A DNA stretch of 64,000 nucleotides, taken from Clostridia bacterium (GTDB lineage Bacteria; Bacillota; Clostridia; Oscillospirales; Acutalibacteraceae). Of the stretch, positions 42,957 through 53,758 are shown piece by piece. The stretch lies in the NCBI GenBank assembly GCA_017397845.1, contig JAFQHU010000004.1:78041-142040 (forward strand), in the 5' to 3' direction. The position numbers and the translations under genes were made by a program. The notes under the pieces were generated by a model. It was not told the origin of the DNA and made no database searches. It saw only the letters and a list, made by a program, of their open reading frames with translations. Position 1 is the stretch's first letter; every line of letters begins with the position of its first letter.

Positions 42957-43706
42957 TTGCGTAAAATTACTGCAATTTTTTTAGCTTTTGCTCTTATAAT
43001 GGCTGTTGCCGTAGCTTGCGGTAAGGATGGTGATGAAACTACCACCACAGCACCCATAGTTACTCAATTTGTTCCCTCTACACAGCCTGTCACTACTCAA
43101 CCCTCGACTAACGATTCAGCAGCATATATCCTCACTACTCAGACGGGGCATACAGCACCTTGGGTTTCGACTACACGCTTTGAGATAGACGATGTCACCG
43201 TACCTACAGATAATCTTACAAACGTCCCTACACAGAATGCGGGCTCGACAGATTACAATGTATCTTTTAATGTCGGTGAAATACCTAAGCCTAATGTAAA
43301 TACTTCCGTAGCACCCACTACTACTACACAAAAGCCTTCCGGTACCACAAAGGGTGAATCTACCACAGCTGATAAAAGTGCAGAGGCAGTTTCACTTATC
43401 GTTAACTCGCATGCTTACGGTGACGGTGTGATTTATGTGGAAGTCGATCCTTCAAATTGGGACGGCAATTTTGCAAGCTCAAGCCGTAATATAAACATCA
43501 AAGTAAACGGTAACACTCTTGCTACTTCAGCAACTTGTACCGTTCCTTCCAAGAAAACAGGCAGTATATATGAGATAAAAATCACGATTCCTTCACAGTC
43601 CGTAAATCCCGGTGATGTGGTTTCCTTTACCATTCCTACCGGAGCTGTGAAAAATCAGTCGGGTTCACAGTACAGTCTTAGCTATAGTTCTTCTATTACC
43701 GTATAA
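42957..43706 (+). CDS. Secreted lipoprotein with Thr-rich linker
   Basis: A TTG start after TTAGGAGGCGT opens a 249-residue protein. Its signal peptide ends in the lipobox AVAC (Cys21), so it should be lipid-anchored to the outer face of the membrane. Residues 28-140 are a Thr/Pro/Ser-rich, low-complexity linker, and residues 145-249 form a beta-rich, perhaps immunoglobulin-like domain (SLIVNSHAYGDGVIYVEVD and onward). No enzyme motif is visible. A role as a surface-exposed binding or spacer protein is inference. Confidence 0.8.
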   Translation: MRKITAIFLAFALIMAVAVACGKDGDETTTTAPIVTQFVPSTQPVTTQPSTNDSAAYILTTQTGHTAPWVSTTRFEIDDVTVPTDNLTNVPTQNAGSTDYNVSFNVGEIPKPNVNTSVAPTTTTQKPSGTTKGESTTADKSAEAVSLIVNSHAYGDGVIYVEVDPSNWDGNFASSSRNINIKVNGNTLATSATCTVPSKKTGSIYEIKITIPSQSVNPGDVVSFTIPTGAVKNQSGSQYSLSYSSSITV

Positions 43707-43714
43707 TATTATTT

Positions 43715-43749
43715 TCACCGCATTGTCTCTGACTTTGCGGTGATTTTTT
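43715..43749 (+). terminator. Intrinsic terminator after the lipoprotein gene
   Basis: TCACCGCA pairs with TGCGGTGA across an 11-12-base loop and is followed by TTTTTTG. Confidence 0.88.
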
Positions 43750-43796
43750 GTTTACGTTGCATTGTTGTGTCAATAATATAGACGGGGAGTGATATC

Positions 43797-44570
43797 GTGA
43801 TTTCTCTTTTTCGTCTTAAAGGCAGAGCTTTGCAGTTGGATAATACGCTTGTTATGACTCTTGCGTTTTTTACGGGCGTTATTTTACTTGTTACCGTAAA
43901 TTTTTTGCCGGTAATATATCAGAGTTATATTCCGCAGTTATTTTCTTTCAGCACCGAAGTTATGAATTCTGTGGTTGATTTTGTTTTTTCTGTGATTTTT
44001 ATATTTATAGCCCTCGGATTTTATTTTTCGGTTTCACTTGGTATTAAAAGATATTTGTTTATGAGTGCGTGCAAGAAAAAGCCGACGTCAAAGGATATTT
44101 TTTTCTATTTCATGCCGAAAAAATTTTTTTCTGCCTATTTGTATTCCTTTAAACTTTTCATGGTAAAAGCAGCTGTTTTTATTTTTAGCTTTTTTCCCTT
44201 GTCGGTTTGCAGCTTTGCTGTTTACGGCTTTTCACGTCATGGTGTATCAGCACTGGTCTGTATTTCTCTTATGATAACCGCCTTGTGTCTTGGGATTAAT
44301 GGGAGCTTTTTTTATTCGGCATTTTATTCTTCTTATTTCCTTTGTGATTATTATTTTATTGAGGGTACGTATGTATCCTTTCGTCATCTGGTGTCCTGTT
44401 CTCAAAAAAACATGAAAGGCAAGCATATTTTTTTGACTCGTCTTAAACTGAGCTTTGCAGGTTGGTTTATTTTGTGCGTTTTTGTTCTGCCTGTGCCATA
44501 TGTGTGGAGTTATTACAGTCAGTCCTTGGCAGTGGCAGCTGCAGAATTTATGAAGGGAAAAGAATATTAA
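43797..44570 (+). CDS. Multi-pass membrane protein, DUF975-like
   Basis: A GTG start after GGGGAGTGA opens a 257-residue protein with about six membrane helices. The C-terminal segment MKGKHIFLTRLKLSFAGWFIL followed by a PYVWSYY helix resembles the closing region of DUF975 membrane proteins, where a GW motif in the last helices is common. The function of that family is unknown. Phe and Tyr content is high. It sits alone between two promoters. The family link is tentative. Confidence 0.65.
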   Translation: MISLFRLKGRALQLDNTLVMTLAFFTGVILLVTVNFLPVIYQSYIPQLFSFSTEVMNSVVDFVFSVIFIFIALGFYFSVSLGIKRYLFMSACKKKPTSKDIFFYFMPKKFFSAYLYSFKLFMVKAAVFIFSFFPLSVCSFAVYGFSRHGVSALVCISLMITALCLGINGSFFYSAFYSSYFLCDYYFIEGTYVSFRHLVSCSQKNMKGKHIFLTRLKLSFAGWFILCVFVLPVPYVWSYYSQSLAVAAAEFMKGKEY

Positions 44571-44574
44571 ACTA

Positions 44575-44603
44575 TTTACAAAGGCCTCAGATTTTGATAT
44601 GAT
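44575..44603 (+). promoter_or_regulatory. Promoter of the 44635 gene
   Basis: TTTACA (44575-44580) and TATGAT (44598-44603) are separated by 17 bases. Confidence 0.65.
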
Positions 44604-44634
44604 ATTAAAAGAAAAATCAAAGTGAGGTTAATTT

Positions 44635-44958
44635 ATGGAAAAACAAGATATATTTGTTCCTCTTTTCCCGTGGCTTATCGGGGGATCAAGAATAGGCGGA
44701 AGCTATAATGTTTATTGCGGTTCACGCGGTACTGACGGTGAAAAGGGCTGTATGGGACGGGATATTTTCAATTATCGTATCTGGATTGAAAAGCTCGACG
44801 AACAGGAAATATTGAAGGCAGCAGTGTATTACGGACTCAAAAGTTACGAAAACCAAAATGAAGATGATATAACGGTTAAAGTGTTTGATTTCGAAGAGGA
44901 AAGCCTTCCTGAAATAAAAAAGTGGCTTGAAGAAATGGCTGAAGGCTTTTTTGAGTAA
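44635..44958 (+). CDS. Small acidic protein of unknown function (107 aa)
   Basis: The 107-residue product has a Gly-rich start (IGGSRIGGSYNVYCGSRGTDGEKG) with two Cys, then an acidic helical C-terminus ending MAEGFFE. It has no membrane segment. The ribosome site AGTGAGG, own promoter and a long terminator support a real single-gene unit. No family recognised. Confidence 0.7.
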   Translation: MEKQDIFVPLFPWLIGGSRIGGSYNVYCGSRGTDGEKGCMGRDIFNYRIWIEKLDEQEILKAAVYYGLKSYENQNEDDITVKVFDFEEESLPEIKKWLEEMAEGFFE

Positions 44959-44963
44959 AAAAA

Positions 44964-45020
44964 GAGAGTCTCAGAGGCGTTAGCTTCTTATGAAGTGTCG
45001 TCACTGAGACTCTCCTTTTT
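44964..45020. terminator. Long terminator hairpin before the pot operon
   Basis: GAGAGTCTCAG (44964-44974) pairs with CTGAGACTCTC (45004-45014), with a smaller AGCTTC/GAAG hairpin inside, followed by TTTTT. Confidence 0.85.
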
Positions 45021-45158
45021 CTATTTTATTTTCAGATGACTGCAAAAACTTTTTTGTAGCAAATCGGAGTAAAACAGTGAAAATCAAAGATAAACGGAGT
45101 TTTTTGAATAATTTATCAAATCCTCACCTGAATTTTGCTGAAAACCGCAAAAAAAATG

Positions 45159-45187
45159 TTGACATTTGCACAAAAATGTTTTATATT
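45159..45187 (+). promoter_or_regulatory. Promoter of potABCD
   Basis: TTGACA (45159-45164) and TATATT (45182-45187) are separated by 17 bases, leaving a leader of about 80 bases before potA. Confidence 0.82.
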
Positions 45188-45275
45188 GTGTCTTATACAG
45201 AATATGTTATTATTCTGGGTTAGTGGGGACTTTTATCCTCATAATTTATGCGCGTACCGGGAAAGGGGTTTAATA

Positions 45276-46400
45276 ATGATGGAAGATAATGTAATTATCA
45301 AACTTCAGAATATTTCCAAAAAATTTGAGGATGATGTTATTCTTGATAATATCAATCTGTCTATAAAAGATAAAGAGTTTATGACTTTTCTCGGCCCTTC
45401 GGGATGTGGCAAAACTACCACATTGAGGATAATAGCCGGCTTTTTGGAGTCCGATAGCGGTCAGGTTATTTTTGAGGGCAAAGATATAAATAATCTTCCC
45501 CCTCATAAAAGACAGGTTAATACTATCTTTCAAAGATATGCTCTTTTTCCGCACCTGAATGTATATGACAATATTGCCTTTGGTCTCCGTATAAAAAAGA
45601 TGAAAGAAAAGGATATCAGCAAAAAGGTTTACGAAATGTTGGAGCTTGTTAACCTTAAAGGCTTTCAGAAAAGAAATATCGCTTCTCTTTCAGGCGGGCA
45701 GCAGCAAAGAGTTGCAATCGCCCGTGCACTTGCTGTAGAGCCTCGTGTCCTTCTTCTTGATGAGCCTTTGGGTGCTCTTGACCTTAAGCTCCGCAAGGAT
45801 ATGCAGGTCGAACTTAAAAATATTCAGAAAAGAATGGGAATCACCTTTATTTATGTTACCCATGACCAGCAAGAGGCTCTTTCTATGAGTGACACTATTG
45901 TGGTTATGAACGACGGTAAAATTCAGCAGATAGGAACCCCCATCGATATATATAATGAGCCGAAGAATGCGTTTGTCGCTGATTTTATCGGTGAAAGTAA
46001 CATACTTGACGGTGTTATGCTGAATGACTTCAAAGCAAAGTTTTCGGGAGCGGTTTTCCAATGCCTTGATAAAGGCTTTGCCGTAAACGAATCCGTTGAT
46101 ATCGTCGTCCGCCCCGAAGATGTTGATGTCGTTCCTGTGGAAGAGGGTACCATCAGCGGTGTCATTACCTCAAATACCTTCAAGGGTGTGCACTTTGAAA
46201 TGATTGTCGATATCGATAACTTCAAATGGATGATACAAACGACCGACTATTATCCCGTAGGAACACGCATCGGTATACAGATTGAGCCCGATGCCATTCA
46301 CGTAATGAAAAAGAGTGAATATTCGGGTATGTACGGTGATTACAGTTCCTTCAGTGATGAAATCGAACATCTTTCCGATATTTCAGAAGAGGAGGAGTGA
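45276..46400 (+). CDS. potA: PotA, spermidine/putrescine ABC importer ATPase
   Basis: The product is 374 residues from the ATG at 45276, which AAAGGGG precedes. Upstream in-frame codons reach 45135 but overlap the promoter and are not used. Walker [11 protein letters not shown]-loop region, signature LSGGQQQR, Walker [12 protein letters not shown] and the switch HDQ are complete. A C-terminal TOBE domain (about 280-350) is present. It powers polyamine import with PotB and PotC. First gene of a tight four-gene operon. Confidence 0.95.
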   Translation: MMEDNVIIKLQNISKKFEDDVILDNINLSIKDKEFMTFLGPSGCGKTTTLRIIAGFLESDSGQVIFEGKDINNLPPHKRQVNTIFQRYALFPHLNVYDNIAFGLRIKKMKEKDISKKVYEMLELVNLKGFQKRNIASLSGGQQQRVAIARALAVEPRVLLLDEPLGALDLKLRKDMQVELKNIQKRMGITFIYVTHDQQEALSMSDTIVVMNDGKIQQIGTPIDIYNEPKNAFVADFIGESNILDGVMLNDFKAKFSGAVFQCLDKGFAVNESVDIVVRPEDVDVVPVEEGTISGVITSNTFKGVHFEMIVDIDNFKWMIQTTDYYPVGTRIGIQIEPDAIHVMKKSEYSGMYGDYSSFSDEIEHLSDISEEEE

Positions 46401-46403
46401 TAA

Positions 46404-47231
46404 ATGGCGAAAAAATCTCTTACAAAAAAGCTTATCGCTTCACCGTATCTTGTATGGGCGGGAATATTTATTATTGTTCCTCTTGTGATTGTTGTTTATT
46501 ATTCTTTCTTCGATGCTAACGGTGAGTTTACTCTGGAGTATGTAAGTGAAATGGGCAAATATAAAAATGTTATGCTCAATTCGATATGGCTGGGCTTTAT
46601 TGCTACGGTTATAAGTCTCGTACTGGCATATCCTCTGGCATATATAATGGCGAGAAGTACGGCGAATGTGCAGCGTACAATGATGATGCTTGTTATGCTT
46701 CCTATGTGGATGAATCTTCTTATAAGAACGTATTCCATGATGATTCTCATGCAGGATACGGGTATCATTAATTCTTTCCTTGAAAAGCTTAATATTGATC
46801 CCGTTCATATGATCAATACTCAGGGAGCGGTTGTTCTCGGCATGGTTTATAACTATATACCTTATATGATTTTGCCGCTTTATTCCATTATGGCTAAAAT
46901 GGATCATAATCTTATTGAGGCAGCCGAGGATCTCGGAGCCAATAAGCTTACTGTGTTTAAAAATATTATTCTGCCCCTCAGTCTTCCCGGCATCGCTTCA
47001 GGCTTTACTATGGTATTTGTGCCTTCTGTTTCCACATTCTACATCTCAAAAAAGCTTGGAGGAAACACCTTCTCTCTGATCGGAGACGTTATCGAGATGC
47101 AGTTTAAAAGTGCGAATAACTATAATTTAGGTGCTTCGCTTTCTTTGGTGCTTATGGTGCTTATTATCATCTGTATGATGGTTATGAATCGTTTTACCGG
47201 TGAAGATGATGACGGAGGTGTGCTTATATGA
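46404..47231 (+). CDS. potB: PotB, spermidine/putrescine ABC importer permease
   Basis: The 275-residue protein has six membrane helices and the inner-membrane EAA loop (EAAEDLGANKLTVFKNIILPLS) that docks the ATPase. The order and helices fit PotB/PotH. It starts three bases after potA and overlaps potC by four bases, so translation is coupled. Its partner is PotC. Substrate assignment rests on operon context. Confidence 0.94.
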   Translation: MAKKSLTKKLIASPYLVWAGIFIIVPLVIVVYYSFFDANGEFTLEYVSEMGKYKNVMLNSIWLGFIATVISLVLAYPLAYIMARSTANVQRTMMMLVMLPMWMNLLIRTYSMMILMQDTGIINSFLEKLNIDPVHMINTQGAVVLGMVYNYIPYMILPLYSIMAKMDHNLIEAAEDLGANKLTVFKNIILPLSLPGIASGFTMVFVPSVSTFYISKKLGGNTFSLIGDVIEMQFKSANNYNLGASLSLVLMVLIIICMMVMNRFTGEDDDGGVLI

Positions 47232-48064
47232 AAATAAAAATGTCACCTCTTTCGAAACTTTATGTAGCTTTCATAATGATTCTTCTCTATGCACCTATAG
47301 TTGTGATGATCTTCTTTTCCTTTAACGAATCGGCTAGCACAAGTGTTATAACAGGCTTTTCGTTACGATGGTATAAATCTCTTCTTTATGATCAAGCTAC
47401 CATCACGGCACTGAGAAACACACTCATTCTTGCTGTATCCTCCTCACTTATCGCTACTGTAATGGGTACTGCTGCGGCGGTGGGAATCAATACTTTCAGA
47501 AATAAGCATATAAAAAAGTTAACTATGGGCGTCACAAATATTCCCATGATGAATCCTGAAATCGTTACAGGTATATCCATGATGCTTCTTTTTATAATCT
47601 GTGCAAATATGATAGGAGTTACCGATGCTCTTGGCTTTGGCACGATGCTTATTGCTCATGTTACCTTTAATCTGCCTTATGTAATTCTTTCTGTGCTTCC
47701 GAAACTTCGTCAGCTCGACCGTTTCCTTCCGGAAGCTGCTATGGATCTCGGCTGTACACCCTTACAGGCGTTTTTCAAGGTAATACTACCTTCAATTTCT
47801 ACCGGTATTTTTTCGGGACTTATGATGTCCTTTACCCTTTCGCTTGACGATTTTGTGATCTCTTACTTTACACAGGGACCTTCCTTTGAAACTCTTCCCA
47901 TACGAATTTTCTCTATGACCAAAAAGAGGGTAACACCTGATATGTATGCTCTCTCCACTCTTATTTTCGTGGCGATCCTTTTCCTTCTCATTTTGTTGAA
48001 TGTTTCTCAGGTAAGAGGGGAAAAGAAAATGCGAAATAAGCTTGATAAGGGGGTAAAAAGATGA
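47228..48064 (+). CDS. potC: PotC, spermidine/putrescine ABC importer permease
   Basis: The 278-residue permease has six helices and an EAA-like loop, PEAAMDLGCTPLQAFFKVILPSI. The motif SLDDFVISYFTQGP is typical of PotC/PotI. It overlaps potB and potD by four bases each. Together with PotB it forms the membrane channel of the importer. Confidence 0.94.
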   Translation: MKIKMSPLSKLYVAFIMILLYAPIVVMIFFSFNESASTSVITGFSLRWYKSLLYDQATITALRNTLILAVSSSLIATVMGTAAAVGINTFRNKHIKKLTMGVTNIPMMNPEIVTGISMMLLFIICANMIGVTDALGFGTMLIAHVTFNLPYVILSVLPKLRQLDRFLPEAAMDLGCTPLQAFFKVILPSISTGIFSGLMMSFTLSLDDFVISYFTQGPSFETLPIRIFSMTKKRVTPDMYALSTLIFVAILFLLILLNVSQVRGEKKMRNKLDKGVKR

Positions 48065-49281
48065 AAAAAGCTTTACTTTTTATCCTTTCTCTCGTTGTAC
48101 TTTCCGGTGCTTTCGCTTTTGGTGCGGTCGCCTATGAAAATGAAGATTGGTACAAGGGATCCGAGGGGACGACTCTTAATGTTTTTAACTGGGGTGAATA
48201 TATTTCGGATACCTATGAGGACGGAATGCTCGATGTAAATGCGGAGTTTGAAAAGCTTACCGGTATAAAGGTTAATTACGTAACCTATGAAAGTAATGAG
48301 GATATGTATCCGAAAATAAAAAACGGCGGCGCAAGCTATGATATAGTTATTCCGTCCGATTATATGATTCAGCGAATGATAGCTGAGGATATGCTTTACG
48401 GTATTGATACACAGTCGCTTCCGAACTATCATTATGTTTCTGAAGAGTATAAGAATATGTATTACGATCCCGATAATGCCTTTTCTGTTCCGTATAATGT
48501 GGGAATGGTAGGTCTTATCTATAACACCAAAATGGTCGAAGAAAAGCCTGACAGTTGGATGGCTCTTTGGGATGAAAAATATTCGGGCAAAATTCTTATG
48601 ATTGATAATCCGAGAGATGCTTTTGCCATTCCACAGAAAATACTCGGTTATTCTCTCAATTCCACCGATGAAAAAGAGCTTTCCGATGTTGCACAAATGC
48701 TCATTGAACAAAAGCCTCTTTTACAAGGCTACGTTATGGATGAAATCTATAACAAAATGGAGAGCGGAGAAGCTGCTCTGGTACCATATTATGTCGGTGA
48801 CTTTGTATGCATGAAGGACGTAAACCCTGACCTTGATTTTGTTTATCCAAAGGAAGGGGTAAATGTTTTCGTCGATGCGGTATGCATACCGAAATGTGCT
48901 CAGAACTATGACGGTGCGATGAAGTATATCAATTTCCTTTTAGATCCTGAAATCGGCGTAAACAATGCTCTTTATATCGGCTATGCCACACCCAATACAG
49001 GTGTTATGGAGCATCCCGATTATTCGGAAATGAGGGACAATGAATATCTTTATCCCTCCGAAGAAAATATGCCCGATGTAGAATACTTCCGTAATCTTCC
49101 TCAGGAAACATTGGATATGTTCTCATCTCTGTGGAATGAGATAAAAATTCACGGCACTGACAACACACACATTTATCTCGGCTTTGCGGCTGTTGGAGCT
49201 GCAGTACTGTTTTTTATAATTAAAAAAGCAGTAACTAAAAAGAAAAGGGAATATTGGTATAATTTTCCTGAGATTAAATAA
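48061..49281 (+). CDS. potD: PotD, polyamine-binding protein with an added C-terminal membrane anchor
   Basis: The 406-residue product has an N-terminal signal sequence (about 1-24) with no lipobox Cys, then a type-2 periplasmic binding fold with the PotD-typical LNVFNWGEYISD start. It ends with a membrane helix (about 371-390, IYLGFAAVGAAVLFFI) and a basic tail. In most Gram-positive bacteria PotD is a lipoprotein, so here the C-terminal helix probably replaces lipid anchoring. It binds spermidine or putrescine outside and delivers it to PotBC. Last gene of the operon, followed by a perfect terminator. Confidence 0.92.
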   Translation: MKKALLFILSLVVLSGAFAFGAVAYENEDWYKGSEGTTLNVFNWGEYISDTYEDGMLDVNAEFEKLTGIKVNYVTYESNEDMYPKIKNGGASYDIVIPSDYMIQRMIAEDMLYGIDTQSLPNYHYVSEEYKNMYYDPDNAFSVPYNVGMVGLIYNTKMVEEKPDSWMALWDEKYSGKILMIDNPRDAFAIPQKILGYSLNSTDEKELSDVAQMLIEQKPLLQGYVMDEIYNKMESGEAALVPYYVGDFVCMKDVNPDLDFVYPKEGVNVFVDAVCIPKCAQNYDGAMKYINFLLDPEIGVNNALYIGYATPNTGVMEHPDYSEMRDNEYLYPSEENMPDVEYFRNLPQETLDMFSSLWNEIKIHGTDNTHIYLGFAAVGAAVLFFIIKKAVTKKKREYWYNFPEIK

Positions 49282-49327
49282 AAACATATTTTTATGTGTA
49301 ACACGAATAATTCTGATCTATAAATAT

Positions 49328-49373
49328 AAAACAGATGTGTTAGTTGAAATCAACTAACACATCTGTTTTTTTG
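49328..49373. terminator. Perfect-stem bidirectional terminator after potD
   Basis: AAACAGATGTGTTAGTTGA pairs fully with its complement TCAACTAACACATCTGTTT, flanked by A and T runs. It can also end the convergent minus-strand trio. Confidence 0.92.
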
Positions 49374-49415
49374 TCTGCACTTAATAGATACGCCTTTTTT
49401 ATAATAAAGTAAGAT

Positions 49416-49907
49416 TCATTTTTTGTAAATTGTGCTGTGGGCCATATTGGTAGGATCTTCTGCGATTTCCCATAAACTACTGTCTACCGGATATATATAG
49501 GATGTAAATTCCTCATCATCTATTACGCCGATATATACGGGATGTTCTGCTGTTGTCGGCCAATAATAGTATTTTCCGTTGGTCAGGTCGGAGAACAGAC
49601 CATTTTCACCGATGTATTTGACAACAGACCATTGATCCTTATCGTTCATTTCTATGACTTTATCTTTATACAGCCTCAGTAGTACAGAAAGGTCGTAATT
49701 ATGGGAGTGGCTTTCTATGATGCGGTCAATTGTGGATAAATATTCGTCGGTGCTTTTATAACTGTAGGGTAAAAGTGAAGCGTAGGGATCAATGTATTTT
49801 TCTGCTTTATCGAAAAATTCAGAAGGATAGATTATGACTTCAGTTCCGCTTTTCTGACACAGGGGAAGCATATTGTATTTTTTGTGTTTTGCAGGTATAT
49901 AAACCAT
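49416..49907 (-). CDS. Protein of unknown function (163 aa), third gene of a small accessory trio
   Basis: The 163-residue soluble protein is rich in Tyr, Asp and Ser, with no Cys pair, membrane helix or motif I recognise. Segments such as DQWSVVKYIGENGLFSDLTN and VYIGVIDDEEFTSYIYPVD suggest an alpha/beta fold. It starts one base after the end of the 87-residue gene upstream, so the two are translationally linked. Small soluble operon partners like this are often immunity or antitoxin-like proteins, but nothing here proves it. Confidence 0.7.
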   Translation of the reverse strand: MVYIPAKHKKYNMLPLCQKSGTEVIIYPSEFFDKAEKYIDPYASLLPYSYKSTDEYLSTIDRIIESHSHNYDLSVLLRLYKDKVIEMNDKDQWSVVKYIGENGLFSDLTNGKYYYWPTTAEHPVYIGVIDDEEFTSYIYPVDSSLWEIAEDPTNMAHSTIYKK

Positions 49908-49908
49908 A

Positions 49909-50172
49909 TCAAATCTTCTCCTTGTATTTCAACCATTTTTTTATAAATCCGTCAAGCGCAATGTCAGTTTTTATGATAATTTCACTTTCCCAATCTAAAT
50001 CCAATATTATTATGACCTTAAAGTCAGTTAAGGTGTAATATTGTAAAAGTGAGCCATCGACATCTTCTAATAATTGCTTTTTCTCAAAAAATGGGTATTG
50101 CTTTTTGAAAAAAGCGCAGGCCTCTGAAAAAATCCTTAGGCTCGCTTCGGGATATAAAAGGTATTCCTTCAT
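49909..50172 (-). CDS. Protein of unknown function (87 aa), second gene of the trio
   Basis: The 87-residue product starts MKEYLLYPEASLRIF, with a beta-hairpin-like centre (FKVIIILDLDWESEIIIKTD) and a helical, basic C-terminus. AGGGAGACTAAGAGT lies upstream as a ribosome site. No family recognised. It follows the 73-residue gene by 20 bases and precedes the 163-residue gene by one base. Confidence 0.65.
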   Translation of the reverse strand: MKEYLLYPEASLRIFSEACAFFKKQYPFFEKKQLLEDVDGSLLQYYTLTDFKVIIILDLDWESEIIIKTDIALDGFIKKWLKYKEKI

Positions 50173-50192
50173 ACTCTTAGTCTCCCTGATTT

Positions 50193-50414
50193 TTAATCGA
50201 ATAAGCTGTCGCTTACATCAAGCTCTGCACCGCAAGGACATTTGACAAATTTTAAACAGCCTAAGCCTGTAGGTATAAATTCAAAACTGAAAAGAGTACC
50301 TACAGAGTCAGAATATTTCTTGCTGCATGTTTTTCTGTGAAGCTTTTCAAATTCTTTAAATTTTAGGTATTGTTCTCCGTGAAGAACGAACGTAAGCTTT
50401 TTTTCTTGTTTCAT
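50193..50414 (-). CDS. Protein of unknown function with a Cys-x-Cys motif (73 aa), first gene of the trio
   Basis: The 73-residue product begins MKQEKKLTFVLHGEQYLKFKEFE and carries one Cys near residue 30 and a KCPCGAELD motif near the end, which may hold zinc. A ribosome site (GAGGTGC) precedes the ATG. It opens a three-gene minus-strand set between potD and ligA. Role unknown. Confidence 0.65.
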   Translation of the reverse strand: MKQEKKLTFVLHGEQYLKFKEFEKLHRKTCSKKYSDSVGTLFSFEFIPTGLGCLKFVKCPCGAELDVSDSLFD

Positions 50415-50510
50415 AATAAATGCACCTCATATATCAGCATTATACCATAGGCTTACAGACATTACAATATGGCTCAGATTCTGAGTACATTTATTTGTAC
50501 TGCATTATGA

Positions 50511-50546
50511 AAAAATAAAGCTCACAATTTTTGTGGGCTTCATTTT
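50511..50546 (-). terminator. Intrinsic terminator after ligA
   Basis: On the minus strand AAGCCCACAA pairs with TTGTGAGCTT and is followed by a T-rich tract. The plus strand also has a T run. Confidence 0.75.
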
Positions 50547-50558
50547 TTGCATTATTTT

Positions 50559-53520
<2,962 letters not shown>

Positions 53521-53546
53521 AGTAAATAACTCCTTAGTTTTCTTAG

Positions 53547-53593
53547 CAGCTCCTGAAAGGAGAGGTGGCAGCCGAAGGACTGCCGGAGGGTTT
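53547..53593. repeat. Dispersed double-hairpin repeat, copy B
   Basis: CTCCTGAAAGGAGAGGTGGC followed by a GCAG-ccgaagga-CTGC hairpin and CGGAGGGTTTA parallels copy A at 2350-2398. The shared part is the first hairpin and the trailing GGAG-GGTTTA/GTTAA, while the inner hairpin differs. It lies just upstream of the RluA-type gene. Confidence 0.7.
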
Positions 53594-53690
53594 AATGATT
53601 TATACTTTTTAATTTTACCACAAACTGTCCTGTATGGCAATACACAAACAAGTGAAAACTTCTGATAAACAGATTATATTTCTTATATCG

Positions 53691-53719
53691 TTGACAAATT
53701 TTTTTCATAGTGATATGAT
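53691..53719 (+). promoter_or_regulatory. Promoter of the 53759 gene
   Basis: TTGACA (53691-53696) and TATGAT (53714-53719) are separated by 17 bases. Confidence 0.8.
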
Positions 53720-53758
53720 TAATTGAATTTATTTTTATAACAGTTTCAGGAGGATTTT

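Noticed and set aside
45135..45275. Longer potA from 45135
   Set aside because: The extra 47 codons contain the promoter. The ATG at 45276 has a proper ribosome site and gives the standard PotA start.
53521..53640. Upstream extension of the RluA-type gene
   Set aside because: These codons translate the dispersed repeat. A TTG with a strong ribosome site at 53520 is the better start.
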